In this document: positions 1 through 5,493 of the stretch, piece by piece
Layout: the number at the start of each line of letters is the position of its first letter
Numbering within the stretch: the stretch's first letter is position 1
Source: Akkermansiaceae bacterium
GTDB taxonomy: Bacteria > Verrucomicrobiota > Verrucomicrobiia > Verrucomicrobiales > Akkermansiaceae
NCBI GenBank assembly: GCA_028293225.1
Contig: JAQGPE010000128.1
Coordinates: 1 to 5,970 of the forward strand
Direction of reading: 5' to 3'
Length of the DNA stretch: 5,970 nucleotides
The notes under the pieces: generated by a model
Seen by the model: only the letters and a program-made list of their open reading frames with translations
Databases searched by the model: none
Told to the model about the DNA's origin: nothing
Program-made: the position numbers and the translations under genes

Positions 1-54
1 CTTGGTGTCCTTAGCATTTCAATCTCTCCTGCCTCGCAACTCCGCCCCACCGTC

Positions 55-1149
55 TCAATCCGGCAGCTTCACCTTGAACATCCGGAAAGGGAATTCCACC
101 CGGCTCGTCCCGCCCGGACTGTTCGACGGCAGCCGGTTCACCTGCGCCGCCGGGAAATACAAATACCCGTCCGGCCCCAGGTGCGACTCATCCGGCCACA
201 CCAGCCGTGGGTCGATCACCACCGGCTCGAACTTCCCCTCCGGCGTCCGCCGCGTGATCCCGCCGCTCCCGATGTCGCTATAGTAAAGCGAACCATCCGC
301 CGTCATCGTCAGCCCCGCCGTAAAGCGCGTCGGCCCGCAATCCTCCACCGCTCCCTCCAGCGCCGCCTCGTCGCTCTTCGGATCGATCAACCGGTCCACC
401 TCGATCCGGTAGAGCCGCGGCCCCGCGCTCGGCTGGAAGTACAGGAACTTCTCATCCGGACTCAGCTCCATCGGGTTCACATGCATCCGCGGCGTCTCCC
501 CCTTCGCATTCACATAGTTCTCCCCCTGCACCTTCAGCTCCAGCGCCGGGTCCGCCTTCAGCCGCTTGTCCTCCGCCAGCACCCGCCACGCCTTGCCGCT
601 CTCCAGGTCCAGCACGATCAGCGCTCCCAATCCCGAGTCGGTCAGAAAGGCATGCCCTTTCCCGATCCGCACATCGTTCGTGAAAGCTCCCTTCGGCACC
701 GTCGCCGCGTCAAAGCGGTAGACCCGCTTCACCGTATCCGTCGCCAGGTCGATGCACACCAGCTTCGCCGGGCTCCCCTCGCCTCCCGCATTGAATCCCG
801 CCCCCGCGTCGACCACCCACAGCCGGTCCTCCGCATCCGACACCACCGCGTTCACCCCCGCGAAGCGGCTTTCGCCCGGCCCCTCGGAAGCATTCCAGCC
901 CCCGCCCGGATACGGCCGCAGCAGCTTGCCATCCTGCAACTCCCCCACCCCGATCGACGGCCCCAGCATCGTCGGGTACGCCGCAAAGATCCGGCCCTTC
1001 TTCGACACCGTCACCCCGTTCCACATCCGGTCCGTCGACTGCGCCACCTCGATCAGTTTCGCCTCGCCGGCAGGCGCCTCCGGCTTCTCCTCCGCGAACA
1101 GCGGGCAAACCAGCGCGGACAAAAGGAAGCTCAGGCAGACTCGTTCCAT
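55..1149 (-). CDS. Secreted major royal jelly protein (MRJP/Yellow) family protein
   Basis: The 364-residue protein starts with a signal peptide: a hydrophobic stretch at residues 5-18 and a likely cleavage after Leu-Phe-Ala (A19). It is therefore probably exported. Blocks typical of the MRJP/Yellow six-bladed propeller follow in order: RMWNGVTVS with KGRIF (41-55), NAVVSDAEDRLWVVDAG (100-116), FTNDVRIG and LTDSG (157-173), LIVLDLESGKAWRVL (177-191), MELSPDEKFLYFQP (227-240) and GLTMTADGSLYYSDI (279-293). The length is close to that of bacterial family members. A GGGAGG ribosome-binding site lies 4 nt before the ATG and supports this start. In insects the family includes Yellow and the royal jelly proteins; in bacteria its substrate is mostly unknown, and a sugar-lactone-lactonase-like or ligand-binding role is only a guess. 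The gene appears to be transcribed alone. The family call is strong and the function open. Confidence 0.9.
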   Translation of the reverse strand: MERVCLSFLLSALVCPLFAEEKPEAPAGEAKLIEVAQSTDRMWNGVTVSKKGRIFAAYPTMLGPSIGVGELQDGKLLRPYPGGGWNASEGPGESRFAGVNAVVSDAEDRLWVVDAGAGFNAGGEGSPAKLVCIDLATDTVKRVYRFDAATVPKGAFTNDVRIGKGHAFLTDSGLGALIVLDLESGKAWRVLAEDKRLKADPALELKVQGENYVNAKGETPRMHVNPMELSPDEKFLYFQPSAGPRLYRIEVDRLIDPKSDEAALEGAVEDCGPTRFTAGLTMTADGSLYYSDIGSGGITRRTPEGKFEPVVIDPRLVWPDESHLGPDGYLYFPAAQVNRLPSNSPGGTSRVEFPFRMFKVKLPD

Positions 1150-1238
1150 CCGGCCTCCCTCGCCCCAAAACCATCGCCTGTCAAAGCCCTCCGTATCTCA
1201 GTTAGACAGCGCTTGCCTCCCACGCCCTACCTCGTAGA

Positions 1239-1290
1239 GCACCAAAGGTGCGAAATGTGGCAGCCAGGGGTGACCGAAGGGAATCCCTGG
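1239..1290. repeat. REP-like element with two hairpins
   Basis: Two perfect inverted repeats stand side by side. GCACC-AAA-GGTGC covers 1239-1251. CCAGGG (1264-1269) pairs with CCCTGG (1285-1290) around a 15-nt loop. They are joined by CGAAATGTGGCAG-like sequence. I recall similar dispersed intergenic elements from Verrucomicrobiota and Planctomycetota genomes: a small GTGC/GCAC hairpin, a short spacer with TGCAG or GGCAG, then a larger G-run/C-run hairpin. Only one copy lies in this window, so the repeat status rests on that resemblance. It could instead form an RNA structure in the azoreductase 3' region. Confidence 0.5.
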
Positions 1291-1395
1291 TCCATGCATC
1301 CGGCAAAGCCGCAAGACGAGCGCGCCCCGGCCTCCCGCTTCACCCTTCCATCCCTTCGCGCTCGCTCTTCCTATCGCTCCGCTCCTCCCATCGTT

Positions 1396-1423
1396 GAAGG
1401 CCCACGGCCAAAGGCCGCACTTC
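1396..1423. repeat. GGCC-hairpin repeat, copy A
   Basis: A perfect inverted repeat, CGGCC-AAA-GGCCG, at 1405-1417 is followed by CACTT. The same arrangement, CGGCC, three bases, then GGCCGCACTT, recurs at 3033-3050, and a degenerate form occurs near 2919-2936. An outer GAAG/CTTC pair (1396-1399 and 1420-1423) flanks the core. This looks like a member of a dispersed intergenic repeat family. As RNA from the minus strand it would be a five-pair GC stem without a T-run, so it is a poor terminator. Confidence 0.45.
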
Positions 1424-1490
1424 CACTCCCCCAGGAACTCACCGGTCCCGGAACGGCCTCCCATCCCGGCACCGGCATCGCTTTACGACG

Positions 1491-2123
1491 TTAGGCAGCA
1501 GCCTGACCGGCCCGCGCCTCGACCGCCTGAAGGAGAGGAGCCAGGAACTCGCCCCGGTCCGCTCCGTAGCGGAGCGCCATGGTGCCACCGGCGGTCAGGA
1601 ACGTCACATCGCTCACGCCGAGGAAGCCAAAGATGGATCGGAGATACGGCTCGATATGGTTGTAGGGAGCCATCGGGGTCCCCGCGTCATAGACTCCGCC
1701 GGTCGCGACGATGAAGGTTGCCTTCTTTCCGATCAGCAGACCCCGCGGCGTTCCGTCAGCGTAGGTAAAAGCCTTCCCGACCCGCACGAACTGGTCGATC
1801 CAGAGCTTCAGGACCGAAGGAATCCCAAAGTTGTGCATCGGAACCCCGATCACCCACTCGTCAGCTTCCTCAAGCTCGCTGAAGAAAGTGTCGGAAAGCG
1901 CCAGCTCCTGCTTCTGCTCCTCCGTGCGCGCTTCCTCCGGCGTGTAGGCGGCGCCAGCCCACGCCGCGGTCAGGGGCGGAATCTCAACCGCATTCAGGTC
2001 GCGTTCGATGACCGCCCCGTCCGGGTGGGCCGTCTTCCACTCCGCGACAAAAGCCGCGGTCAATTCCCGGGAGATCGACGCCCCGTAGAGAGGGCTGGAG
2101 TCAATGTGAAGTAATTTGGACAT
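1491..2123 (-). CDS. azoR: FMN-dependent NADH-azoreductase (AzoR type)
   Basis: The 210-residue product belongs to the flavodoxin-like NAD(P)H:quinone oxidoreductase/azoreductase family. These cytosolic FMN enzymes reduce quinones, azo dyes and nitro compounds by two-electron transfer, usually as homodimers. The N-terminal HIDSSP (6-11) followed by S16 and S18 matches the FMN phosphate-binding loop. VPMHNFGIPSVLKLWIDQ (94-111) corresponds to the PMYNF flavin-contact segment of E. coli AzoR (H replaces Y). GKKATFIVATGG (132-143) matches the second flavin loop. A longer frame opens at 2153, but that ATG lies inside the 18-bp palindrome, and the conserved SKLLHIDSS block begins right after the ATG at 2121-2123, so I prefer the shorter start. 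No clear Shine-Dalgarno site precedes it. The gene is divergent from a TetR regulator, its likely repressor. Confidence 0.93.
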   Translation of the reverse strand: MSKLLHIDSSPLYGASISRELTAAFVAEWKTAHPDGAVIERDLNAVEIPPLTAAWAGAAYTPEEARTEEQKQELALSDTFFSELEEADEWVIGVPMHNFGIPSVLKLWIDQFVRVGKAFTYADGTPRGLLIGKKATFIVATGGVYDAGTPMAPYNHIEPYLRSIFGFLGVSDVTFLTAGGTMALRYGADRGEFLAPLLQAVEARAGQAAA

Positions 2124-2141
2124 AAACGTTCTAGGTGCTGG

Positions 2142-2170
2142 ACGTTTGTCCATTAATGGACAACTGTCAA
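2142..2170 (-). promoter_or_regulatory. Possible azoR promoter
   Basis: A perfect TTGACA -35 hexamer lies on the minus strand at 2170-2165. With 17-nt spacing the -10 would be AAACGT (2147-2142), a poor match, so only the -35 is persuasive. The spacer contains nearly all of the 18-bp palindrome, so a bound regulator would block RNA polymerase. Confidence 0.35.
2146..2163. promoter_or_regulatory. Palindromic operator candidate between azoR and tetR
   Basis: TTGTCCATTAATGGACAA is a perfect 18-bp palindrome in the gap between the divergent azoreductase and TetR genes. Its half-site GGAC/GTCC recurs on the azoR side (TGGAC-GTTT-GTCCA, 2139-2152), and a related arrangement on the tetR side (TGGACA-AC-TGTCA, 2157-2169) makes overlapping inverted repeats. 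Size, symmetry and position fit a TetR-family dimer site that controls both genes. Binding by the adjacent regulator is inferred. Confidence 0.75.
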
Positions 2171-2174
2171 TAAC
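2146..2174 (+). promoter_or_regulatory. Possible tetR promoter (azoR-linked)
   Basis: TTGTCC (2146-2151) and AATAAC (2169-2174) with 17-nt spacing each match four of six consensus bases on the plus strand. The -35 lies inside the palindrome, which would allow autorepression. This is a weak consensus match. Confidence 0.3.
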
Positions 2175-2229
2175 CCCGATGAGAATATTTCCCTCTTCTC
2201 CCGGAGGTTTAAGAAACCATGCTGAATGA

Positions 2230-2835
2230 ATGGCAGCTCCGTCCGCCCAACCCGACCCCTCCGCTCAGCCCGATACGGGCTGTCGCACGGATCGACGTAC
2301 GCTTCGCAGCCGTCAGGTGCTGATGGACGCGCTCGGCCAGCTGCTCAAAAAGAAGGAGTTCGACGACATTTCCATCCAGGAGATCTCCGACGAAGCGAAC
2401 CTGACCCGGGCGACCTTCTATCTCCACTACCCGGACAAGGCCGCCCTGCTCCAGGCCATGACCGCCGCCCGCTTCGGCGAAATGCTGATGAATCGTCGGA
2501 TCGGCCCCCGGCAATGCGCAGGGGTCCTCAAGGCGATCGCGCTGGGAGTCTGCGACTACCTCGCCAAAGCCTCGGGCTGCCCCAGCAGCTTGCGGAAAAT
2601 GCCACTCGAACGCTCCCTCATTCCCGCGATTGAGGAAATCGTTCGCGTTGGCGCGGCGGAGCTCCGGCTTCCGCCTGGCGTGACCCCGGACACTTTTGCC
2701 GCGACCCTTGCCTGGGCGATCTTCGGTGCCGCCAGCCATTGGGCTCAAACGCCAAACCGCAAGCCGGCGGAGCAAATGGCAGAGGAGATCGAGTCACTCC
2801 TGAGGCCACTGTTGCAGAGCTTTACGCCCGTCTGA
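2230..2835 (+). CDS. TetR family transcriptional regulator, divergent from azoR
   Basis: The 201-residue product has a TetR N-terminal DNA-binding domain: helix 1 at about 25-42, then ISIQEISDEANLTRATFYLHY (47-67) as the helix-turn-helix, followed by PDKAALL. The C-terminal half (about 80-201) is a helical ligand-binding and dimerisation region and does not identify the ligand. The first 20 residues are a low-complexity tail with a tandem SAQPD repeat. It has four cysteines (C18, C96, C108, C117), three in the ligand domain, which would suit an electrophile or redox sensor. It probably represses azoR and itself through the palindrome at 2146-2163. The start is the first ATG after an in-frame TGA at 2227-2229. 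The nearest GGAGG (2203-2207) is 22 nt upstream, further than usual, so initiation is not fully explained. Confidence 0.88.
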   Translation: MAAPSAQPDPSAQPDTGCRTDRRTLRSRQVLMDALGQLLKKKEFDDISIQEISDEANLTRATFYLHYPDKAALLQAMTAARFGEMLMNRRIGPRQCAGVLKAIALGVCDYLAKASGCPSSLRKMPLERSLIPAIEEIVRVGAAELRLPPGVTPDTFAATLAWAIFGAASHWAQTPNRKPAEQMAEEIESLLRPLLQSFTPV

Positions 2836-2850
2836 TCGCGCAGAAACTTT

Positions 2851-2870
2851 GGAACCTTCCCTCCGGTTCC
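2851..2870. repeat. Inverted repeat just after the tetR stop
   Basis: GGAACC (2851-2856) pairs perfectly with GGTTCC (2865-2870) around an 8-nt loop, 15 nt after the TetR stop codon. It could end the tetR transcript, but no T-run follows on the plus strand, so it is not a canonical intrinsic terminator. Confidence 0.3.
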
Positions 2871-2886
2871 GCCCCATGCCGGCCAA

Positions 2887-2949
2887 GTGGCTGACACGTC
2901 CCGTGGCTGCTCGAAAAAGGCCCCGACCAAAGGCCCCAAACTCACGAAG
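2887..2949. repeat. Degenerate direct repeat, copy B
   Basis: This stretch opens with GTGGCTGA, two differing bases, then CGTCCCG. An AAAAAGGCCCCG block, ACCAAAGGCC and an ACGAA end follow. The same order occurs at 2998-3057, about 111 bp further on. By eye the two are roughly two-thirds identical, with a small gap. No open frame across it has a recognisable domain. Confidence 0.5.
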
Positions 2950-2997
2950 CACTCTTCGCATGGCTTCCCCATCCATGGCACCCGGCGCCTGTCGAAG

Positions 2998-3060
2998 GTG
3001 GCTGATGCGTCCCGCTTCAGCTTTAAAAGCCCCGGCCTCCGGCCGCACTTAAACGAACTC
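2998..3060. repeat. Degenerate direct repeat, copy C, with hairpins
   Basis: This is the second copy of the unit at 2887: GTGGCTGA, two bases, CGTCCCG, then an AAAAGCCCCG block, a GGCC hairpin and ACGAA. It holds two short perfect inverted repeats, GCTTT-A-AAAGC (3020-3030) and CGGCC-TCC-GGCCG (3033-3045). GGCCGCACTT at 3041-3050 is identical to 1413-1422 in copy A. Between copies B and C lies a further inverted repeat, CATGG (2959-2963) with CCATG (2973-2977). Confidence 0.5.
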
Positions 3061-3087
3061 TCCCTCAGATTCCACCCCCTCCCTTTC

Positions 3088-3135
3088 AAAAAGAGCCGGC
3101 ATTCCCAACCGCCCGGAAGGCGGAAACACCGGCTC
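3088..3135 (-). terminator. Rho-independent terminator of the SDR gene
   Basis: On the minus strand, 17 nt after the SDR stop codon, GAGCCGG (3135-3129) pairs perfectly with CCGGCTC (3099-3093), followed at once by TTTTT (3092-3088). A second perfect stem, CCGCC-TTCCG-GGCGG (3123-3109), is nested inside. The GC-rich outer stem and the T-run form a textbook intrinsic terminator. In the plus direction no T-run follows, so it does not obviously stop transcription from tetR. Confidence 0.78.
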
Positions 3136-3151
3136 CTCACCACGCTCAAAC

Positions 3152-3892
3152 TCAGGCAATCGCCCCGCCATCGACCGTGATGGTCGTGCCGGTGATCTGC
3201 TTGCCCCCCGGCCCAGCCAGGAAAACCACGGCGGCGGCAATGTCCTCCGGCGTGCCATATTCGCCCAGCGACATCGCGCCCTTCTGATAAGCCGCGCCCT
3301 CGCCATCGGCCGGGTTCATGTCCGTATCGGTGGAGCCCGGCTGCACGATGTTCACGGTGATCCCAAGCGGACCGAGTTCACGCGACAGACCCGCGTTAAA
3401 GGAACGCAGCGCCGATTTCGTCGCGGAGTAGACTGTCACCCCGCCAAAGGGCACCCGCTCGCCCAGGCTGCTGCCGATGCTGATGATGCGCCCGCCGGCC
3501 GGCAGATGCGCGATCGCCGCCTGGCTGGCCAGGATCACCCCTCGCACGTTCACGTTCAGCAGCGCATCGATGTCTTCCAGCGAAATCTCCGCCACGCTGC
3601 CCTGCCGCGCGATGCCCGCGTTGTTCACCAGGATGTCCAGCCCGCCGAGTTCCGCGACCGTCCGCTCGATCGAGCCACGGACCGCTTGCGGGTCCGCACT
3701 GTTCGCCGCGAAAGCCACCGCCTTGCCACCCGCCGCCTCGATTTCCCGGACCACCTCCCCGGCTTTCTCCGCCGAGCGCTCATAGGTGATCGCCACGCTC
3801 GCTCCTTCCGCGGCCAGTGCCTTCGCGATCGCCGCGCCGATGCCACGGCTCGCTCCCGTGACCAATGCCCGTTTACCTTTCAGTGTGCTCAT
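3152..3892 (-). CDS. SDR family NAD(P)-dependent oxidoreductase (BdcA-like)
   Basis: The 246-residue product is a complete classical short-chain dehydrogenase/reductase with a Rossmann fold, expected in the cytosol. It shows the nucleotide-binding TGASRGIG (12-19), NNAG (90-93), N115, and the catalytic S142, Y155 and K159 (YSATK). A C-terminal QPGSTDTDMNPADG segment and ITGTTITVDGG close the protein. The TDTDxNPA(D/N)G stretch recalls E. coli BdcA and Bacillus YkvO rather than housekeeping FabG. E. coli BdcA also sits beside a TetR regulator (BdcR) and has been reported to bind c-di-GMP and affect biofilm dispersal; whether this protein does so cannot be told here. The substrate is unknown. 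The ATG at 3890-3892 has no clear Shine-Dalgarno site, but the N-terminus fits the family. An operator candidate lies just upstream and a terminator just downstream. Confidence 0.92.
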   Translation of the reverse strand: MSTLKGKRALVTGASRGIGAAIAKALAAEGASVAITYERSAEKAGEVVREIEAAGGKAVAFAANSADPQAVRGSIERTVAELGGLDILVNNAGIARQGSVAEISLEDIDALLNVNVRGVILASQAAIAHLPAGGRIISIGSSLGERVPFGGVTVYSATKSALRSFNAGLSRELGPLGITVNIVQPGSTDTDMNPADGEGAAYQKGAMSLGEYGTPEDIAAAVVFLAGPGGKQITGTTITVDGGAIA

Positions 3893-3900
3893 GGTATTTG

Positions 3901-3916
3901 TGTGTCGTTCGACACA
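3901..3916. promoter_or_regulatory. Inverted-repeat operator candidate upstream of the SDR gene
   Basis: TGTGTCGTTCGACACA has perfect 7-bp arms around a TT centre and begins 8 bp before the SDR start codon. It overlaps the transcription start predicted from the minus-strand promoter, the classic place for a repressor. One half-site with its flank, CGACACAGAA (3910-3919), recurs as CGGCACAGAA at 3965-3974, near the TetR start. The neighbouring TetR protein is the likely ligand. Confidence 0.75.
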
Positions 3917-3919
3917 GAA

Positions 3920-3947
3920 TGCATATCCGCTTGCGGCAGCCCGTCAA
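3920..3947 (-). promoter_or_regulatory. Possible SDR promoter
   Basis: TTGACG (3947-3942, minus strand) and TATGCA (3925-3920) are separated by 16 nt. Transcription would start near 3912, inside the inverted repeat at 3901-3916. The -35 matches five of six consensus bases and the -10 is moderate. Confidence 0.45.
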
Positions 3948-3959
3948 TTGATTTATATA
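3931..3959 (+). promoter_or_regulatory. Possible promoter of the second tetR
   Basis: TTGCGG (3931-3936) and TATATA (3954-3959) are separated by 17 nt on the plus strand. The AT-rich -10 stands out in GC-rich surroundings. Transcription would start near 3966, over the repeated half-site CGGCACAGAA (3965-3974), which would allow autorepression. Confidence 0.5.
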
Positions 3960-3982
3960 TCGATCGGCACAGAAAACGGATC

Positions 3983-4588
3983 ATGAGCGAAAAGACCACC
4001 ACCCGCGGACGCCCCCGCTCGTTCGACCGCACCGCCGCGCTGGACGCGGCCACGCGGGTGTTCTGGCAAAAAGGCTTCACCGCCGCTTCCATGACGGACC
4101 TCTGCACCGCCATGGGAATCGGCTCGCCCAGCCTCTACGCCGCCTTTGGCAGCAAGGAGCAGCTCTACACCGAAGCCATCCGCCACTATGGCGACACCGG
4201 CTCCCCTCAGATCGGCGCTGCGCTGGAATCCGCGCCGACCGCGAAACTCGGCATCGAGGCCTTCCTCAGGTTCTCCGCCCGGACTCTTGCCTGCCCGGCG
4301 AATCCGCTCGGCTGCATGGTCGTGCTCTCGCCCGTCGCCAGCGAAGGCGTCATTGGCTTGGCGGACATGGTCCTGGAAGAGCGGAAGAGATCGCTGCAGA
4401 TGGTCGAAGCCCGCCTCAGACGCGGCATCAGGGAAGGCGACGTTCCCCGGAAAATGGACGTGAAGGCCCTCGCCCGCTTTTTCGTCACGGTCCAGCAGGG
4501 CATGTCCATCCAGGCCCGCGACGGTGCGACTTCCAGGGAACTCGATGCCGTGGCCACCACCGCCATGCAGGCCTGGCCTTTGGCCTAA
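3983..4588 (+). CDS. TetR/AcrR family transcriptional regulator (BdcR-like)
   Basis: The 201-residue product has a basic RGRPR arm (8-12), then a TetR DNA-binding domain: FDRTAALDAATRVFWQKGF (14-32) and the helix-turn-helix region ASMTDLCTAMGIGSPSLYAAF (35-55), ending in GSKEQLY. The C-terminal part includes PANPLGCMV (105-113), a Gly-Cys motif common in TetR proteins of the ComR/BdcR type. The SLYAAFGSK signature and the SDR partner support a BdcR-like role as local repressor of the reductase and of itself. The frame stays open upstream to 3506, but that part overlaps the SDR gene antisense; the conserved domain starts after the ATG at 3983. The Shine-Dalgarno site is weak. The last codons form a GGCC-TTT-GGCC hairpin (4575-4585) at the stop, possibly aiding termination before the convergent gene. 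Confidence 0.92.
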   Translation: MSEKTTTRGRPRSFDRTAALDAATRVFWQKGFTAASMTDLCTAMGIGSPSLYAAFGSKEQLYTEAIRHYGDTGSPQIGAALESAPTAKLGIEAFLRFSARTLACPANPLGCMVVLSPVASEGVIGLADMVLEERKRSLQMVEARLRRGIREGDVPRKMDVKALARFFVTVQQGMSIQARDGATSRELDAVATTAMQAWPLA

Positions 4589-4619
4589 GATTCCAACGGT
4601 TCCGCCCGTCTCTCCCCCG

Positions 4620-5474
4620 TCACGGCTTCGGCTTCAGAAACCGCTGCCAGTCCCGCCCTTCCATCAGCAGCGCCACATGCGGCGGCGGGGTCGTATCCCA
4701 CCCGTATCTGCGCGAGGACCCATAGTTCCACTTCTGCTGGAAATCCACAAAGCTCGCTCCCGGCTCCGGACCCTCCCGGATCGTGAGACTCTCGAACAAC
4801 ATCTTGATCTGCTCCCCATCCGGCTGCCTGGACAATCTCAGATAGTAGTCCGACCGGCCGAACTCCATGGTCTCGCTCCCAAGCTCACCCATCAGGTGCT
4901 GCTCCACCAGCAAGGCCCGCTCTCCCGCGATTTCCCGGATCTGCTCGCGGGCTCTCTTCTGGGTTTCAGCCCCCCACTCCCGGTCGCCCGGGATCTTCAG
5001 CACCAGCTCGTCCGCACTATTGGTGAACTCCTGCGCCACTCCCTTTTCCCGCTCCCGGCAGCGCCGCAGCGTCTCCGTCATCAACCGTTGGAAATCATCG
5101 ATCTGACCTTCGTCGAATCCCAGCATCGCAAAGGTGTCCCGGTAGAGTTTGTCGCCCGACATCAGCGCAAAGGCCAGCCGCTCCGCCATCGCCGCTGGCA
5201 GACGCACCATTCCCGCCGTCTCCTTGCCCAGCGCCGGCTTCGCCTCCCGCGCTCCATGCCCTGCTCTTCGAGCGGCAGCCTCCGCCTCCTCTCCCACGCC
5301 AGCACGGCCTGCCTCGTCGCTCCCATTGCTATTGCTGGCAGCAACCCCGCCACTGCCATTCCCGCCGCCTTCCGGACGATAGCTCGCATATCCCGCCAAG
5401 CCACCCGCCAGGAACATCAGGCCGATCACCAAAACGGCCCGCGATTTTGTCTTCATCGTCTTGTTCGTCATCAT
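4620..5474 (-). CDS. Membrane-anchored protein of unknown function
   Basis: I do not recognise a family for this 284-residue protein. It has a short charged N-terminus, one membrane segment or uncleaved signal at 12-30 (AVLVIGLMFLAGGLAGYA) with no lipobox cysteine, a Gly/Ser/Asn then Glu/Ala-rich low-complexity linker (about 34-80), and a charged, largely helical region (86-284). The helical part includes a probable long amphipathic stretch at 155-195 and ends in an aromatic, Pro-rich tail (WNYGSSRRYGWD at 229-240). It is probably anchored in the inner membrane with the bulk outside the cytoplasm. The start at 5472-5474 follows an AGAAGGA ribosome-binding site 5 nt away; the frame extends further upstream but overlaps the previous gene. 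It lies 19 nt after the neighbouring minus-strand gene, so the two are probably one operon. It converges on the second TetR gene. Confidence 0.8.
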   Translation of the reverse strand: MMTNKTMKTKSRAVLVIGLMFLAGGLAGYASYRPEGGGNGSGGVAASNSNGSDEAGRAGVGEEAEAAARRAGHGAREAKPALGKETAGMVRLPAAMAERLAFALMSGDKLYRDTFAMLGFDEGQIDDFQRLMTETLRRCREREKGVAQEFTNSADELVLKIPGDREWGAETQKRAREQIREIAGERALLVEQHLMGELGSETMEFGRSDYYLRLSRQPDGEQIKMLFESLTIREGPEPGASFVDFQQKWNYGSSRRYGWDTTPPPHVALLMEGRDWQRFLKPKP

Positions 5475-5493
5475 CTCGATCCTTCTCAAAAGA

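Larger units (their letters stand above)
1150..1490. other. Non-coding interval with GC-rich hairpins
   Basis: This 341-bp gap lies downstream of the azoreductase gene and upstream of the MRJP gene. It holds two hairpin elements, listed separately, and a pyrimidine-rich stretch at about 1320-1395 (plus strand) with short repeats of CGCTC/CTCC type. Reading frames across it are arginine- and proline-rich and show no family motif, so I call no gene. I see no convincing terminator with a T-run for the azoreductase gene. TTGACA occurs on the minus strand at about 1174-1179, upstream of the MRJP gene, but has no good -10 partner. Confidence 0.6.

Noticed and set aside
1320..1395. Pyrimidine-rich strand as a possible triplex or special regulatory element
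   Set aside because: The tract is interrupted, lacks mirror symmetry and may simply reflect local skew.
181..1494. Long plus-strand open frame of 437 codons antisense to the MRJP gene
   Set aside because: It is dominated by Arg, Pro, His and Leu with no domain, and mirrors the codon bias of the well-supported minus-strand gene.
2124..2153. Ten extra N-terminal codons on the azoreductase
   Set aside because: The upstream ATG lies inside the operator palindrome, and family homology begins at the internal methionine at 2123.
2209..2775. Minus-strand open frame antisense to the first tetR
   Set aside because: It shows no recognisable motif, and the plus-strand frame encodes a clear TetR protein.
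2745..3180. Open frames on both strands across the tetR-SDR gap
   Set aside because: They run through diverged repeats, hairpins and the terminator, overlap real genes, and have Arg/Pro/Ser-rich composition without domains.
3506..3982. 159-codon upstream extension of the second TetR
   Set aside because: It is antisense to the SDR gene and crosses both predicted promoters; the TetR domain starts just after 3983.
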